From Bordetella genomosp. 11 (GTDB taxonomy: Bacteria; Pseudomonadota; Gammaproteobacteria; Burkholderiales; Burkholderiaceae_B), in assembly GCF_002261215.1 (NCBI RefSeq), contig NZ_NEVS01000001.1, positions 744,001-808,000 on the forward strand: 64,000 nt of DNA, read 5' to 3'. This document shows positions 50,436-59,591 of this stretch, piece after piece. Below the pieces are notes generated by a model. The model was given only the letters and a program-made list of their open reading frames with translations. It made no database searches and was not told the origin of the DNA. How positions within the stretch are numbered: position 1 is the stretch's first letter; every line of letters begins with the position of its first letter. A program made the position numbers and the translations under genes.

Positions 50436-52799
50436 TCAGCGTCGGTCGATCGGTAGCCGCCGCAGCATCGCGACCTTGACGGCGTCCAGGGCCAGACCGT
50501 ATGCCAGGGTGGCGAAGCAGAGCCCAAGTACCACCGCGCCCGACAGCGGCGACATGACCACGCCCCTCCAGGCGAACGCCGTGGCGACCGACGCCGAAGC
50601 GGCGGACGCGGCCAGGAACAGCGGCGAGGGACGCGATCGCCAGACATGGCCGCGCTCGCGCAGGATCATACCGGTCGCCAGGCCCGCCAGCACCAGCGTC
50701 AGGAAGGCAAGGCTGCGCATGGCGCCTGTGTCGAACTTCAGCCAGTACCAGCCCAGCGCCAGGATGGACATCGCATAGGCCAGCTTGACGGCGCCCAGCG
50801 GTATCGCGGCCAGCGTCAATTCCCGGATGCGCCAGGCATTGGGGTACGGGGTGGGGGTGGCGCGGTCGCCGGCGCGCGCCATCATCGCGATATCGCTGGT
50901 CAACATCCATAGCACCTGCAGCAGCGGTGTCATCACGGCGTGGCCGGTCATGACCAGGCCGCCTCCCATGACGATCAGCGTTACCGACTTGTTCACCAGC
51001 ATGCTTAGCGTGAAGGTCAGCACGCGCCTGAACGCGGCCCTGCCTTCCTCGATGCAGGCGACGATGCCGCGCAGGCCGGGTTCCGTCAGCACCAGCCCGG
51101 CGGCGGACTTCGCGACGTCGGTCGCGCTTGATACCGCGATGCCCATCTGCGCCTGGCGCAGGGCGGGCGCATCGTTCGCGCCGTCCCCGCACATGCCCAC
51201 CGCATGCCCCTGACGCTGGAACGCACGCACCAGGCGGAACTTGTCCTCGGGGAAGACGCCGGCGTAAACGGCATAGTCCGCCGGCGCGACCTGTTCCGGG
51301 ATGGCGCCGGGCGGGCAGACAGGGCCCTCCAGCCCGATGCGCCGGGCCACCGTGGCGGCGGTCTGCGCGGTGTCGCCCGTTACCATGATGGGTGTGATGC
51401 CGAGCTCCTTCAGCTGGGCCAGCAAGGGAGCGGAATCGGCGCGTGGCGGATCGCTCAAACCGATGAGGCCGATCGCCGCCATGCCTTGCCCGGGGCCGGC
51501 GGCGACGGCCAGTACCCGATAGCCTTCGTCGGCAAGCCCCTGCAACGCTTCTCGCGCCCGGGCGTCCAGCGGCGCCAGCGACGAAATGGCCAGGGGCGAG
51601 CCCTTGGCGATGCGTTCGTCCGCTCCTGCCGGGCCCGCGATGGTGGCTTCGGACAGCTTCGCCGACGGGTCGAAGGGTATGAAGCGACGCACGGCCAGCG
51701 GCGCGGCGGCCTGGCCGTCCGCCGCCGCCCGTATGGCCGCGTCGACCGGGTCCTGCCCATCGGCGGAACTGGCGGCGGCCGCGCGGGCCAGCAGCGCGGC
51801 GGTGTTCATTCCCTCGGCTAGCGGGACGGCGCGGCCTACGCCCAGCCTGTTCTCGGTCAACGTCCCCGTCTTGTCCACGCACAGCACGTCTATCATCGCC
51901 GCTTCCTGCAGGGCGGGAAGGCGCGCCAGCAGAACGCCCTGCTGTGCCAGGCGGCGGGCGCCCAGCGTCGCGGCGAGCGTGAAGACTGCGGGCATGGCCA
52001 CGGGCACCGCCGAGAGCAGGGCCGCCAGTACAAGCGGGACGATCTGTGCCGCCGTCAGGCCGATGGATAGCGCATAGGCGACCATGCCGGTCACGATCGC
52101 CATATTGACGGCGGTCAGGGCCTTGACCACGCCGAGCACCGCCTTTTGCTCGCTGCTTTGGACATCGGCCGCCTGCACCAATTCGGCGGTGCGGCCGAAA
52201 TACGTGCGTGGCCCGGTCGCGGTGACTTCGGCAATGGCCTCTCCGCGCCGTACCAGCGCGCCCGCATAGGCGGTGGTCCCCGGCGCCGGCTCCACCGCGG
52301 CGGACTCGCCCGTCAGCATGGACTGGTCCAATAGCACCGAGCCGGATACAAGACGCGCGTCGGCGGGCACGATCCTGCCCAGGGACAGTTGGACGATGTC
52401 TCCCGGCACCAGCGCCGCTGCCGGTATGTCGCGCCATTGCCCGTCGCGGCGCGTCCGTGCCCGCGGCGCCAGGCGTTGTCGCAGCAAGGCCAGGGTCGCA
52501 TTCGCGCGCCCTTCCTGGATGATGCCCAGGACGACGTTGATCAGGAGCAGGACGCCGACCATGGCACCTTCCATGCGTTCTCCGGCCGCCAACTGCAGGA
52601 CGATGGTGGCCTCCAGCATGCAAGGCACCGGCGCCCAGAAATGGCGCAGCAGCCGGCGCAGGGGGTGTTCTTCCAGCCTGGCCACTTCATTGGGGCCGGT
52701 CCTGGCCAGCCTGCCGGCGGCTTCCTCGCTGGACAAACCCGGGAAGACGTCGTCCCTCGCGATGTCGTTCATCGGCGACATGCGTTCGCCGTGCTGCAT
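50436..52799 (-). CDS. Plasma-membrane P3A-type proton-transporting ATPase
   Basis: A 787-residue P-type ATPase. Key motifs: TGES at 163-166, phosphorylation Asp309 in DKTGTLTEN, and GDGANDAPAL hinge. Length, the helix-4 PVAMP motif (AVPVAMPAV) and the absence of metal-binding N-domains fit the archaeal/bacterial P3A H+-ATPases rather than metal pumps. It lacks the long plant-type autoinhibitory tail. ATG 52799 has GGAGG six bases upstream and is preferred to 52781 or 52772. It is divergent from the nitroreductase gene; a shared FNR/ANR-like box lies between. Confidence 0.9.
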   Translation of the reverse strand: MQHGERMSPMNDIARDDVFPGLSSEEAAGRLARTGPNEVARLEEHPLRRLLRHFWAPVPCMLEATIVLQLAAGERMEGAMVGVLLLINVVLGIIQEGRANATLALLRQRLAPRARTRRDGQWRDIPAAALVPGDIVQLSLGRIVPADARLVSGSVLLDQSMLTGESAAVEPAPGTTAYAGALVRRGEAIAEVTATGPRTYFGRTAELVQAADVQSSEQKAVLGVVKALTAVNMAIVTGMVAYALSIGLTAAQIVPLVLAALLSAVPVAMPAVFTLAATLGARRLAQQGVLLARLPALQEAAMIDVLCVDKTGTLTENRLGVGRAVPLAEGMNTAALLARAAAASSADGQDPVDAAIRAAADGQAAAPLAVRRFIPFDPSAKLSEATIAGPAGADERIAKGSPLAISSLAPLDARAREALQGLADEGYRVLAVAAGPGQGMAAIGLIGLSDPPRADSAPLLAQLKELGITPIMVTGDTAQTAATVARRIGLEGPVCPPGAIPEQVAPADYAVYAGVFPEDKFRLVRAFQRQGHAVGMCGDGANDAPALRQAQMGIAVSSATDVAKSAAGLVLTEPGLRGIVACIEEGRAAFRRVLTFTLSMLVNKSVTLIVMGGGLVMTGHAVMTPLLQVLWMLTSDIAMMARAGDRATPTPYPNAWRIRELTLAAIPLGAVKLAYAMSILALGWYWLKFDTGAMRSLAFLTLVLAGLATGMILRERGHVWRSRPSPLFLAASAASASVATAFAWRGVVMSPLSGAVVLGLCFATLAYGLALDAVKVAMLRRLPIDRR

Positions 52800-52886
52800 G
52801 GGCTGGCCTCCGGGTCGGGGAACGGTTTCATGATAGCTGTCGCGTCGGTCCGAGCGCGCTGCGGCCGCTCGAAGAATGCCGGCCGC

Positions 52887-52900
52887 CTGATCTATATCAA
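52887..52900. promoter_or_regulatory. FNR/ANR-like box in the ATPase/nitroreductase divergent promoter
   Basis: CTGAT-N4-ATCAA matches the FNR/ANR consensus TTGAT-N4-ATCAA at 9 of 10 informative bases. It lies 87 bp from the ATPase start and 104 bp from the nitroreductase start. A further inverted repeat, CACGCT (52917-52922) / AGCGTG (52932-52937), follows it. Confidence 0.55.
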
Positions 52901-53003
52901 TAGGCCGGGAGACGTTCACGCTAACTTCAAAAGCGTGGACGCAGCGCGCCGGCGGCGCCTCCGCCGCGCGATCGGCATGGCAACCTTGCGAAGGGAGTCG
53001 GAT

Positions 53004-53654
53004 ATGAGCGAAGCGCAACTTCTTACCTACAAACCCGCGGCGGCCCTTCCGTTGAAAGCGATCAAGGAACCGCCCCCTCATACCATCGCGTTGGAGCAAC
53101 CCTCTCGGCAGGCAGGGGTGCCGTTGATGGAGGCCCTGGGACGCCGCGCCAGTTGCCGCGAGTTCGCGCCCAGGCCGCTGCCGACCGCCACGCTCGGCGA
53201 ACTGCTGTGGGCGGCGGACGGCATCAACAGGCCAGTGACGGGGGGGCGGACCGCGCCGTCGCCTCATGCCTTCAACGAGATCGATATCTATGTCGCGCTT
53301 GCCGATGGTGTCTACCGTTACGATCCCGGCAAACATCAGTTGGTACTCAAGCATGCGGTGGATGCGCGTGGGCAGACCGGTTACCAGGACTTCGTCGGCG
53401 AGGCACCGGTGGACCTGGTCTACGTGGTGCAGACTTCGCGGCTGCTGGAAATGCCCGCCCAGCAACGCGATCGGTTTTCCGCCGTGACGGCCGGGGCCAT
53501 TGCCCAGAACGTGGCGCTGTATTGCGCCTCGGCCGGCCTGGCCAGCGTGGTGCGCGGGTGGATATCTCCGCGCCTGCTGGCGGAGGCCCTGTCGCTGAAC
53601 GAGGATGAAGTGCCGATACTCGCGCAGACCGTGGGGTATCCGGGCCGGTCCTAG
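53004..53654 (+). CDS. SagB/ThcOx-type nitroreductase family protein
   Basis: A 216-residue flavin (FMN) nitroreductase of the SagB-like branch. RRASCREFAPRPLPTATLGELLWAADGINRP is the FMN-binding opening, and IAQNVALYCASAGLASVVRGWI the second half. The family dehydrogenates peptides or reduces nitro compounds; as a stand-alone gene without a ThcOx peptide cluster it is more likely a reductase. AAGGGAG precedes ATG 53004. Position beside a proton-pump ATPase and an FNR-like box suggests low-oxygen expression. Confidence 0.9.
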   Translation: MSEAQLLTYKPAAALPLKAIKEPPPHTIALEQPSRQAGVPLMEALGRRASCREFAPRPLPTATLGELLWAADGINRPVTGGRTAPSPHAFNEIDIYVALADGVYRYDPGKHQLVLKHAVDARGQTGYQDFVGEAPVDLVYVVQTSRLLEMPAQQRDRFSAVTAGAIAQNVALYCASAGLASVVRGWISPRLLAEALSLNEDEVPILAQTVGYPGRS

Positions 53655-53664
53655 GGCAAGGGGC

Positions 53665-54657
53665 TTAACGTTTGGCCTGGCCCGCCGTGTCGGTGAAGAG
53701 CGTCGCGTGCATATGGGTCAAGGCCAGCGCCGTGGCGGCGGCCCTGGTTTCCACGCCCAGCTTCACATAAACGTGTTCCAGGTGCTTGTTGACGGTGCGC
53801 GGGCTCATTCCGAGTATGTCGCTGATGTCGCGGTTGGTCTTCCCCTTGGCCAGCCAGATCAGAACCTCGCGCTCGCGCGCCGTCAGCTGGTAGGTGGCCG
53901 CCAGGCTGGATGCCGGATCGGCCGGCGCGCACCGTTCATCCATGAGCAAGACGTATTCGCCCGCCTTGCGCGACGCCGTCAGGCGCACGCGCAATTGGCG
54001 ATCGCCTGTTTGCCGCACGAAGTCCGCGGGATCCCCGCCGGCCACGTCGGCACCGGCATCGCTGCCGCCGCGCGTGTCGCTGCGGGATAGTTGTTGCGCG
54101 ACCCAGGCCGCCAACGGCGCCGGCAGATCCCGGCCGGGCTCATCGCGGCCGAAATATTCCGCCAGCCAGAGACGTGCCTTGGCTGTTTTCCACGTCACCG
54201 CGCCGGCCTCGTCCAGCACCACGACAGCATTCGCCACCGCATCCATGGCATTGATCGCGACCGACATCATGCGGGCATTGCGCAGGTGGGCCTGCAGGCG
54301 CGCCAGCACCACATCGGTATCCAGCGGCTTGACGACGTAGTCGATCCCGCCGGCACGGAAGCCGCGCACCACGTCCTCCGGCTCGGTCAGGCCAGTCATG
54401 AATACCACCGGTACGTGGCTGGCGGCGGGGTGTGCCTTCATGCGCCGGCAGGTTTCGAAGCCGTCCAGGCCGGGCATCACCGCATCGAGCAGCACGATAT
54501 CGGGGACCACATAGTCCAGCCTTTCCAGCGCCGACAGGCCGTCGGTGGCGACCACCACCATGTATCCGGCGTCGTCCAGGGCGTCGGATAGCATTTTCAG
54601 GTTGTCCGGTGTGTCGTCCACCAGTAGAACCAGGTTCTTATCGGAGGGCCGCGGCAT
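53665..54657 (-). CDS. Response regulator, REC plus LuxR-type HTH
   Basis: A 330-residue response regulator. The N-terminal receiver (residues 8-125) carries Asp58 (VLLDAVMPG) and the acidic pair DD at 14-15. A middle region resembles a degenerate PAS-like linker. The C-terminal LuxR HTH (TAREREVLIWLAKGKTNRDI, then SPRTVNKHL) starts at about residue 268. Its ATG 54657 lies 20 bp inside the end of the large sensor kinase gene, so the two are translationally coupled and form a two-component pair. Confidence 0.93.
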   Translation of the reverse strand: MPRPSDKNLVLLVDDTPDNLKMLSDALDDAGYMVVVATDGLSALERLDYVVPDIVLLDAVMPGLDGFETCRRMKAHPAASHVPVVFMTGLTEPEDVVRGFRAGGIDYVVKPLDTDVVLARLQAHLRNARMMSVAINAMDAVANAVVVLDEAGAVTWKTAKARLWLAEYFGRDEPGRDLPAPLAAWVAQQLSRSDTRGGSDAGADVAGGDPADFVRQTGDRQLRVRLTASRKAGEYVLLMDERCAPADPASSLAATYQLTAREREVLIWLAKGKTNRDISDILGMSPRTVNKHLEHVYVKLGVETRAAATALALTHMHATLFTDTAGQAKR

Positions 54658-57600
54658 GGTGCTGTATGTGTTCCTTGAGCAAGGCGTTGTATTCGGCCAG
54701 TCGGAAGTCCTGGACCAGCGCGCCGAGCCGGTCGGCCAGCGGCGCCGCATGTGGGGCGCGCGCGCGGATGTCGTCCAGCCGGGCGGAAATGCCTTTGATG
54801 TATCCCATGGCCCCCAACTCCAGCAGCGACTCCGCGTCCTCGCGGTCCAGGGGGACGTCGTGCAGGGCGGTCGCGCCGGTGTGCGGGGGCACGGCGGCCG
54901 GTCGCAGGATCCAGTCCAGGCGAAGATGCAGGCCGATCTTCGCCACCAATTCGTCCAGCACGACAGGTTTGACAAGCCAGTCGGTCAGTCCGCATTGGAC
55001 CGCCTCTTTGGGGTCCACGCCATAGGCGTTGGCCGATACGATGATGAGCGGGACACCCACGCCCTGGTCGCGCAGCAGACGGCACACCTCCCAGCCGGGC
55101 AGGCCCGGCATGGTGATATCCATCAGGATCAACGCGGGCCGCAGGGTATGCACGCAGGCCAGGCATTCCTGCCCGCTGCCGGCTTCGAGCACGTCGAAGC
55201 CCAGCGGTTGCAGCATGTCGCGCAGGATACGGCGCTGCGACGGCTGGTCGTCCACCACCAGAACGGCGCGCCGCTCGCCCGCATACCCGACGATGGACGC
55301 CGCCGGCTGCGTGTCGCCACGCGGCGAGCGTACCTCGGGCAGGAAAAGCTTAAGGGTGAACGCGCTGCCGCGGTCCACCTCGCTGCGGACGGTCAGTTCG
55401 CCGCCCATGATACCGGTGAGCATGCGGCAGATCGTCAGGCCGAGTCCGGTCCCCGTATCGGCGTGGTCCGCCGCGGCCCAACTGCGTTCGAAAGGCATGA
55501 AGATGCGATCGAGGTCGTCGGCCGGGATGCCGGCGCCGCTGTCCTCCACTTCCATCTGCACCATGTCCGCGGCATAGCGCACGCGCAGCGCCACGTGGCC
55601 CACGCGGGTGAATTTCACCGCGTTGCTCAGCAGGTTGATCAGTATCTGGCGCAGCCGCTTTTCGTCGATGTGGACGATCCTGGGAAGATTGGCGGCGACT
55701 TCGTAGTCGAAGCGCAGGCCCTTCAGCGCGGTCTGGGGCTGGAACATCTTGACGATCTGTTCCAGGAATTCTGGCAGGCGCAGCTCGCCGTTCTCCAGGC
55801 GCAGCTTGCCGGCCTCGATACGGGCGATGTCCAGCAGCCCGTCGATCAGCCCGATCAGATGCTTGCCGCTGCGATGGATGACGTCGATCGCCTCGCGCCG
55901 GTTCGGCGGGATGGCGGTGTCGCGCTGCAGTATCTGCGCATAGCCCAGGATGCTGTTCAAGGGCGCGCGCAGTTCGTGGCTCATTCCGCCCATGAACCGG
56001 CTCTTGGCCAGGTTGGCCGCCTCCGCCGACTCTTTGGCCTTTTGCAGTTGCGCGTCGGTCTGGCGGTGGGCTTCGATTTCCCGCAACAGCAGGTGGGTCT
56101 GGCGGTCCGATTCTTCCTGGGCGACCTGGCGGCTTTCGTTGGTCAGCACCAGCCACCACGCGGCCACCCCGCCGACCAGCAGCAGGGCGGCGAACAGCTT
56201 CAGGAAGGTGGCGCGCAGCACGGCGATGTTCGCGCCGGCCTGGCCGAAGGTCACCGCTTCCTGGTAGTAGATCAGCGCCAGGATGGCCCCGAACAGGCCG
56301 CCTATCATCCCGAGGATGACAAGGTAGTGGGCGAGGCGGTTGTGGAACAGCGGTGTCGCCGCGCCCGGCAGGATGCGCCGCAGCGCGGCGCCCAGCTGAT
56401 CCTGCAGGCGCGAGCCGGTCTTGCAGCGATCCTGGCAACGCGCGTCCAGCGTGCAGCACAGCGAACAGATGGCGCCGTTGTAGGCGGGGCAGTGCGCCAT
56501 GTCCTGAGGCTCGAATGCCTTCGCGCAGATGACGCAGCTCAGGCCGGCGCCATGGGCATGCAGGGCGTGCGGCTGGCGGGCCAGATAGTAGCGACCGCGT
56601 GTGGCCCAGGCGATCGCCGGGACGGCGACGAACGTGGCGGCCAGGGTGATGAAAGGCGATAGCGCCTGGACCGTGGCCCCGATAACACCGCTGTAGGCGA
56701 TGAAGGCGGTTGCCAGCGCGATCAGCATGCCGCCCACGCCCACGGGATTGATGTCGTACAGGTAGGCGCGCCGGAACTCGATGCCCCGCGGGCTTAGCCC
56801 CAGGGGCTTGTTGATCACCAGGTCGGCCACCAGCGATCCGATCCAGGCGATCGCGACATGGGCGAACATGGCCAGCACGTGCTCCAGCGCGTCGAACACG
56901 CCCATTTCCATCAGGCCGATGGCGATCAGCACGTTGAACACCAGCCAGACCACGCGGCCCGGATGACTGTGCGTGATGCGCGCGAAGAAGTTCGACCACG
57001 CCAGCGAGCCCGCGTAGGCGTTCGTCACATTGATCTTTACCTGCGAAATGACGACGAACGCCGTCATGGCGGCGACCGCCCAGCCCGGATGGGAAAAAAC
57101 ATAGCCGAACGCGTGCAGGTACATCTTGGTGGGATCGGCCGCCTTGGCGGCGGGGACGCCGTGCTGCAGCGCGAGCCAGGCCAGGAAGGCGCCGCCCAGC
57201 ATCTTGGCCGCCCCGGGAACGATCCATCCCGGCCCCGCGCACAGCAGGGCGATCCACCAACGTCCGCGGTTGCCGGCCGTCTTTTCCGGTAGAAAGCGCA
57301 GGAAATCCACTTGTTCGCCGATCTGCGTGATCAGCGATGCGGCCACGGCCGCGCCGGCGCCGAACAGCAGCAGATCGAAGTGCCCGCCACCGCCGTGGCG
57401 GCCGGGGAAATCCATCAGGCCACGCAGCGCGGCCGGGTCCTGGAACAGGATGAAGGCGTAGGGCAGCACCAGAAGCGTCAGCCACACCGGCTGCGTCCAT
57501 GACTGCAGCCGGTTCACCAGCGTGATGCCGTAGGTAACCAATGGGATGATGACGATCGCGCAAGCCATGTAGCCCAGCCACAGCGGCAGCCCGGTGCAGA

Positions 57601-58033
57601 CTTCGATCGCCAGCGCCATGATGGCCGCTTCCAGCGCGAAGAAGATGAAGGTGAAGGACGCGTAGATCAGCGACGTGATGGTCGAACCGATATATCCGAA
57701 GCCCGCGCCGCGGGTCAGCAGGTCCATGTCCAGGCCATGCCGCGCGGCGTAGTAGGCGATCGGCAGGCCGGTGAAGAACACCAGGATGGACACGGCGACG
57801 ATGGCCCAGAACGCATTGTCGAAGCCGTAGTTCAGCGCCAGGGCGCCGCCGATGGCTTCCAGTGCCAGGAAGGACACCGCCCCGAGGGCGGTATTGGCGA
57901 CGCGAAACTCCGACCACTTGCGGAACGACACGGGCGTGAACCGCAGGGCGTAGTCCTCCAGGGTCTCGTTGGCAACCCAGGTGTTGTAGTCGCGCCGTAT
58001 CTTGACGATGCGTTGAGGTGCGCCAGCATCCAC
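54638..58033 (-). CDS. Nucleobase:cation symporter fused to hybrid histidine kinase
   Basis: A 1131-residue fusion. Residues 20-480 are a 12-helix NCS1 (cytosine/purine permease)-type symporter. Residues 500-537 hold eight cysteines (C500-x2-C503, C515, C523-x2-C526-C527, C533, C537), probably a metal or iron-sulfur site. Two more helices (565-630) follow, then a kinase core with phosphorylatable His686 (MSHELRAPLN), ATPase boxes (NAVKF, DSGAGIP, GTGLGL), and a receiver with Asp972 (LMDITMPG) and Lys1022. A histidine-phosphotransfer-like helical tail ends it. GTG 58033 has GGAG nine bases upstream. It is divergent from urtA. Confidence 0.92.
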   Translation of the reverse strand: MDAGAPQRIVKIRRDYNTWVANETLEDYALRFTPVSFRKWSEFRVANTALGAVSFLALEAIGGALALNYGFDNAFWAIVAVSILVFFTGLPIAYYAARHGLDMDLLTRGAGFGYIGSTITSLIYASFTFIFFALEAAIMALAIEVCTGLPLWLGYMACAIVIIPLVTYGITLVNRLQSWTQPVWLTLLVLPYAFILFQDPAALRGLMDFPGRHGGGGHFDLLLFGAGAAVAASLITQIGEQVDFLRFLPEKTAGNRGRWWIALLCAGPGWIVPGAAKMLGGAFLAWLALQHGVPAAKAADPTKMYLHAFGYVFSHPGWAVAAMTAFVVISQVKINVTNAYAGSLAWSNFFARITHSHPGRVVWLVFNVLIAIGLMEMGVFDALEHVLAMFAHVAIAWIGSLVADLVINKPLGLSPRGIEFRRAYLYDINPVGVGGMLIALATAFIAYSGVIGATVQALSPFITLAATFVAVPAIAWATRGRYYLARQPHALHAHGAGLSCVICAKAFEPQDMAHCPAYNGAICSLCCTLDARCQDRCKTGSRLQDQLGAALRRILPGAATPLFHNRLAHYLVILGMIGGLFGAILALIYYQEAVTFGQAGANIAVLRATFLKLFAALLLVGGVAAWWLVLTNESRQVAQEESDRQTHLLLREIEAHRQTDAQLQKAKESAEAANLAKSRFMGGMSHELRAPLNSILGYAQILQRDTAIPPNRREAIDVIHRSGKHLIGLIDGLLDIARIEAGKLRLENGELRLPEFLEQIVKMFQPQTALKGLRFDYEVAANLPRIVHIDEKRLRQILINLLSNAVKFTRVGHVALRVRYAADMVQMEVEDSGAGIPADDLDRIFMPFERSWAAADHADTGTGLGLTICRMLTGIMGGELTVRSEVDRGSAFTLKLFLPEVRSPRGDTQPAASIVGYAGERRAVLVVDDQPSQRRILRDMLQPLGFDVLEAGSGQECLACVHTLRPALILMDITMPGLPGWEVCRLLRDQGVGVPLIIVSANAYGVDPKEAVQCGLTDWLVKPVVLDELVAKIGLHLRLDWILRPAAVPPHTGATALHDVPLDREDAESLLELGAMGYIKGISARLDDIRARAPHAAPLADRLGALVQDFRLAEYNALLKEHIQHHAAALR

Positions 58034-58050
58034 GCTTGAAATCTCCGGTA

Positions 58051-58120
58051 TGCGTCATTCGACGTATGCCGCGTTTGTACCGCCTGGCGACGTAACAGCC
58101 ACTACGTCAATCAACGTATG
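58051..58120. promoter_or_regulatory. Cluster of GACGTA repeats between the sensor gene and urtA
   Basis: GACGTA is found at 58061-58066 and 58089-58094 and as its complement TACGTC at 58103-58108. The second and third form a perfect 6-bp inverted repeat with an 8-bp spacer. TGCGTC (58051-58056) and AACGTATG (58113-58120) are variant copies. This LuxR-type-site-like cluster is the likely target of the paired response regulator. Confidence 0.5.
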
Positions 58121-58235
58121 TTGCAGTGCGGTATGGGTACCTAGTATCGCATCGAACCCCCGGCTGCGGCACCGCGCGATAGCGGTCGCGGCATCGGGTT
58201 TTTCCCTGAAGCGTCTCATCCGCAAGGAGCGTTCG

Positions 58236-59498
58236 ATGTCTCGCAAACCCCCCTTTGAACAAGACCCCGCCTCGCCCGCCCGGCGCCGCGTGGCGCTGGC
58301 GCTGGCGTCGCTGCCGCTGATCGGCATCCCCGGGCTGGGCCGCGCCGCGGGCCCGGCGACGGCCGCCGTCAATACCACGGGGTTGGCCGTAACCGATACG
58401 GAAGTGACGGTGGGACAGCTGCATTCGGCCACCGGCACCATGGCCATCAGCGAAACCGGCTCCATCCAGGCCGAGCGGCTGGCCATCGAGCAGATCAACG
58501 CCATGGGCGGCATCCTGGGGCGCCAGATCAAGATCATCCAGGAAGACGGCGCGTCGGACTGGCCCACCTTCGCCGAGAAGGCCCGCAAGCTGCTGGTCAG
58601 CGACAAGGTGGCCACGGTCTTCGGCTGCTGGACGTCGGCCTCGCGCAAGGCCGTGCTGCCGGTATTCGAGAAGGAAAACGGCTTGCTGTACTACCCGACC
58701 TTCTATGAGGGCCTGGAGCAGTCCAAGAACGTCTTCTATACCGGCCAGGAGGCCACGCAGCAGATCCTGGCCAGCCTGAACTGGCTGGCCAAGGAAAAGA
58801 ACGCCAAGACCTTCTACCTGGTCGGTTCCGACTACATCTGGCCGCGCACCTCCAACAAGATCGCCCGCAAGCACATCGAACACGTGCTCAAGGGCGAAGT
58901 CGTGGGCGAGGAATACTACCCGCTGGGCCATACCCAATTCGGTTCGCTGATCAACAAGATCAAGCTGAAGAAGCCCGACGTGGTATTCGCGGACGTCGTT
59001 GGCGGCAGCAACGTGTCGTTCTACAAGCAGCTGAAGGCGGCCGGCGTGACGGCCCAGAAACAGAAGCTGCTGACCATCTCGGTGACGGAAGATGAGTTGC
59101 TGGGGATAGGCGGTGAAAACGCCGAAGGTTTCTGGTCCTGCATGAAGTATTTCCAAAGCCTGGACAACGAGAACAACAAGAAGTTCGTTGCCGCGTTCAA
59201 GGCGAAGTACGGCCCGAACGCGGTGATCGGCGACGTCACCCAGGCCGCCTACCTGGGCCCCTGGCTATGGAAGATGGCCGTGGAAAAAGCCCAGAGCTTC
59301 GACGTGGACAAAGTGGTGGCGGCTTCGCCCAACCTGGAGTTCAAGCAGGCGCCCGAAGGCTACGTCAAGGTGGACCCGAACCATCACCTGTGGAGCCGTA
59401 CGCGCGTAGGGCAGATCCGCAAGGACGGGCAGTTCGATGTGGTCTACCAGACGCCCGACCTGATCAAGCCGGATCCCTTCCCCGAGGGCTACCAGTAA
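58236..59498 (+). CDS. urtA: Urea/short-chain amide ABC transporter, binding protein
   Basis: A 420-residue periplasmic receptor of the UrtA/FmdD/AmiC type. A Tat-like leader (ARRRVALALASLP) is followed by VTVGQLHSATGTMAISE, and VFGCWTSASRKAVLPVFE, LLYYPTFYEGLEQS, the ligand-site blocks of urea and amide receptors. AAGGAG at 58224-58229 sets ATG 58236. It is the first gene of urtABCDE-fmdA. Whether it prefers urea or formamide/acetamide cannot be read; fmdA downstream favours amides. Confidence 0.93.
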   Translation: MSRKPPFEQDPASPARRRVALALASLPLIGIPGLGRAAGPATAAVNTTGLAVTDTEVTVGQLHSATGTMAISETGSIQAERLAIEQINAMGGILGRQIKIIQEDGASDWPTFAEKARKLLVSDKVATVFGCWTSASRKAVLPVFEKENGLLYYPTFYEGLEQSKNVFYTGQEATQQILASLNWLAKEKNAKTFYLVGSDYIWPRTSNKIARKHIEHVLKGEVVGEEYYPLGHTQFGSLINKIKLKKPDVVFADVVGGSNVSFYKQLKAAGVTAQKQKLLTISVTEDELLGIGGENAEGFWSCMKYFQSLDNENNKKFVAAFKAKYGPNAVIGDVTQAAYLGPWLWKMAVEKAQSFDVDKVVAASPNLEFKQAPEGYVKVDPNHHLWSRTRVGQIRKDGQFDVVYQTPDLIKPDPFPEGYQ

Positions 59499-59513
59499 TC
59501 CGGTCCGCGGCAG

Positions 59514-59548
59514 GCGCCGCCCGCCGGGCTCCGGCCCGGGGGCGGCGC
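59514..59548 (+). other. Very strong intercistronic hairpin between urtA and urtB
   Basis: GCGCCGCCC (59514-59522) pairs with GGGCGGCGC (59540-59548), and CCGGGC (59524-59529) with GCCCGG (59534-59539), giving a 15-bp stem with one bulged G and a TCCG tetraloop. No U-run follows directly, so it may stabilise the urtA mRNA and reduce downstream expression. Confidence 0.7.
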
Positions 59549-59591
59549 GGCCCCGATTTCGGTCCCGCTTTTCTTACGCAAAGGCTCGCCC

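Noticed and set aside
55350..58058. A 902-codon minus-strand frame overlapping the transporter-kinase
   Set aside because: Shadow frame with Arg-rich composition; the overlapping 1131-residue frame contains every expected transporter and kinase motif.
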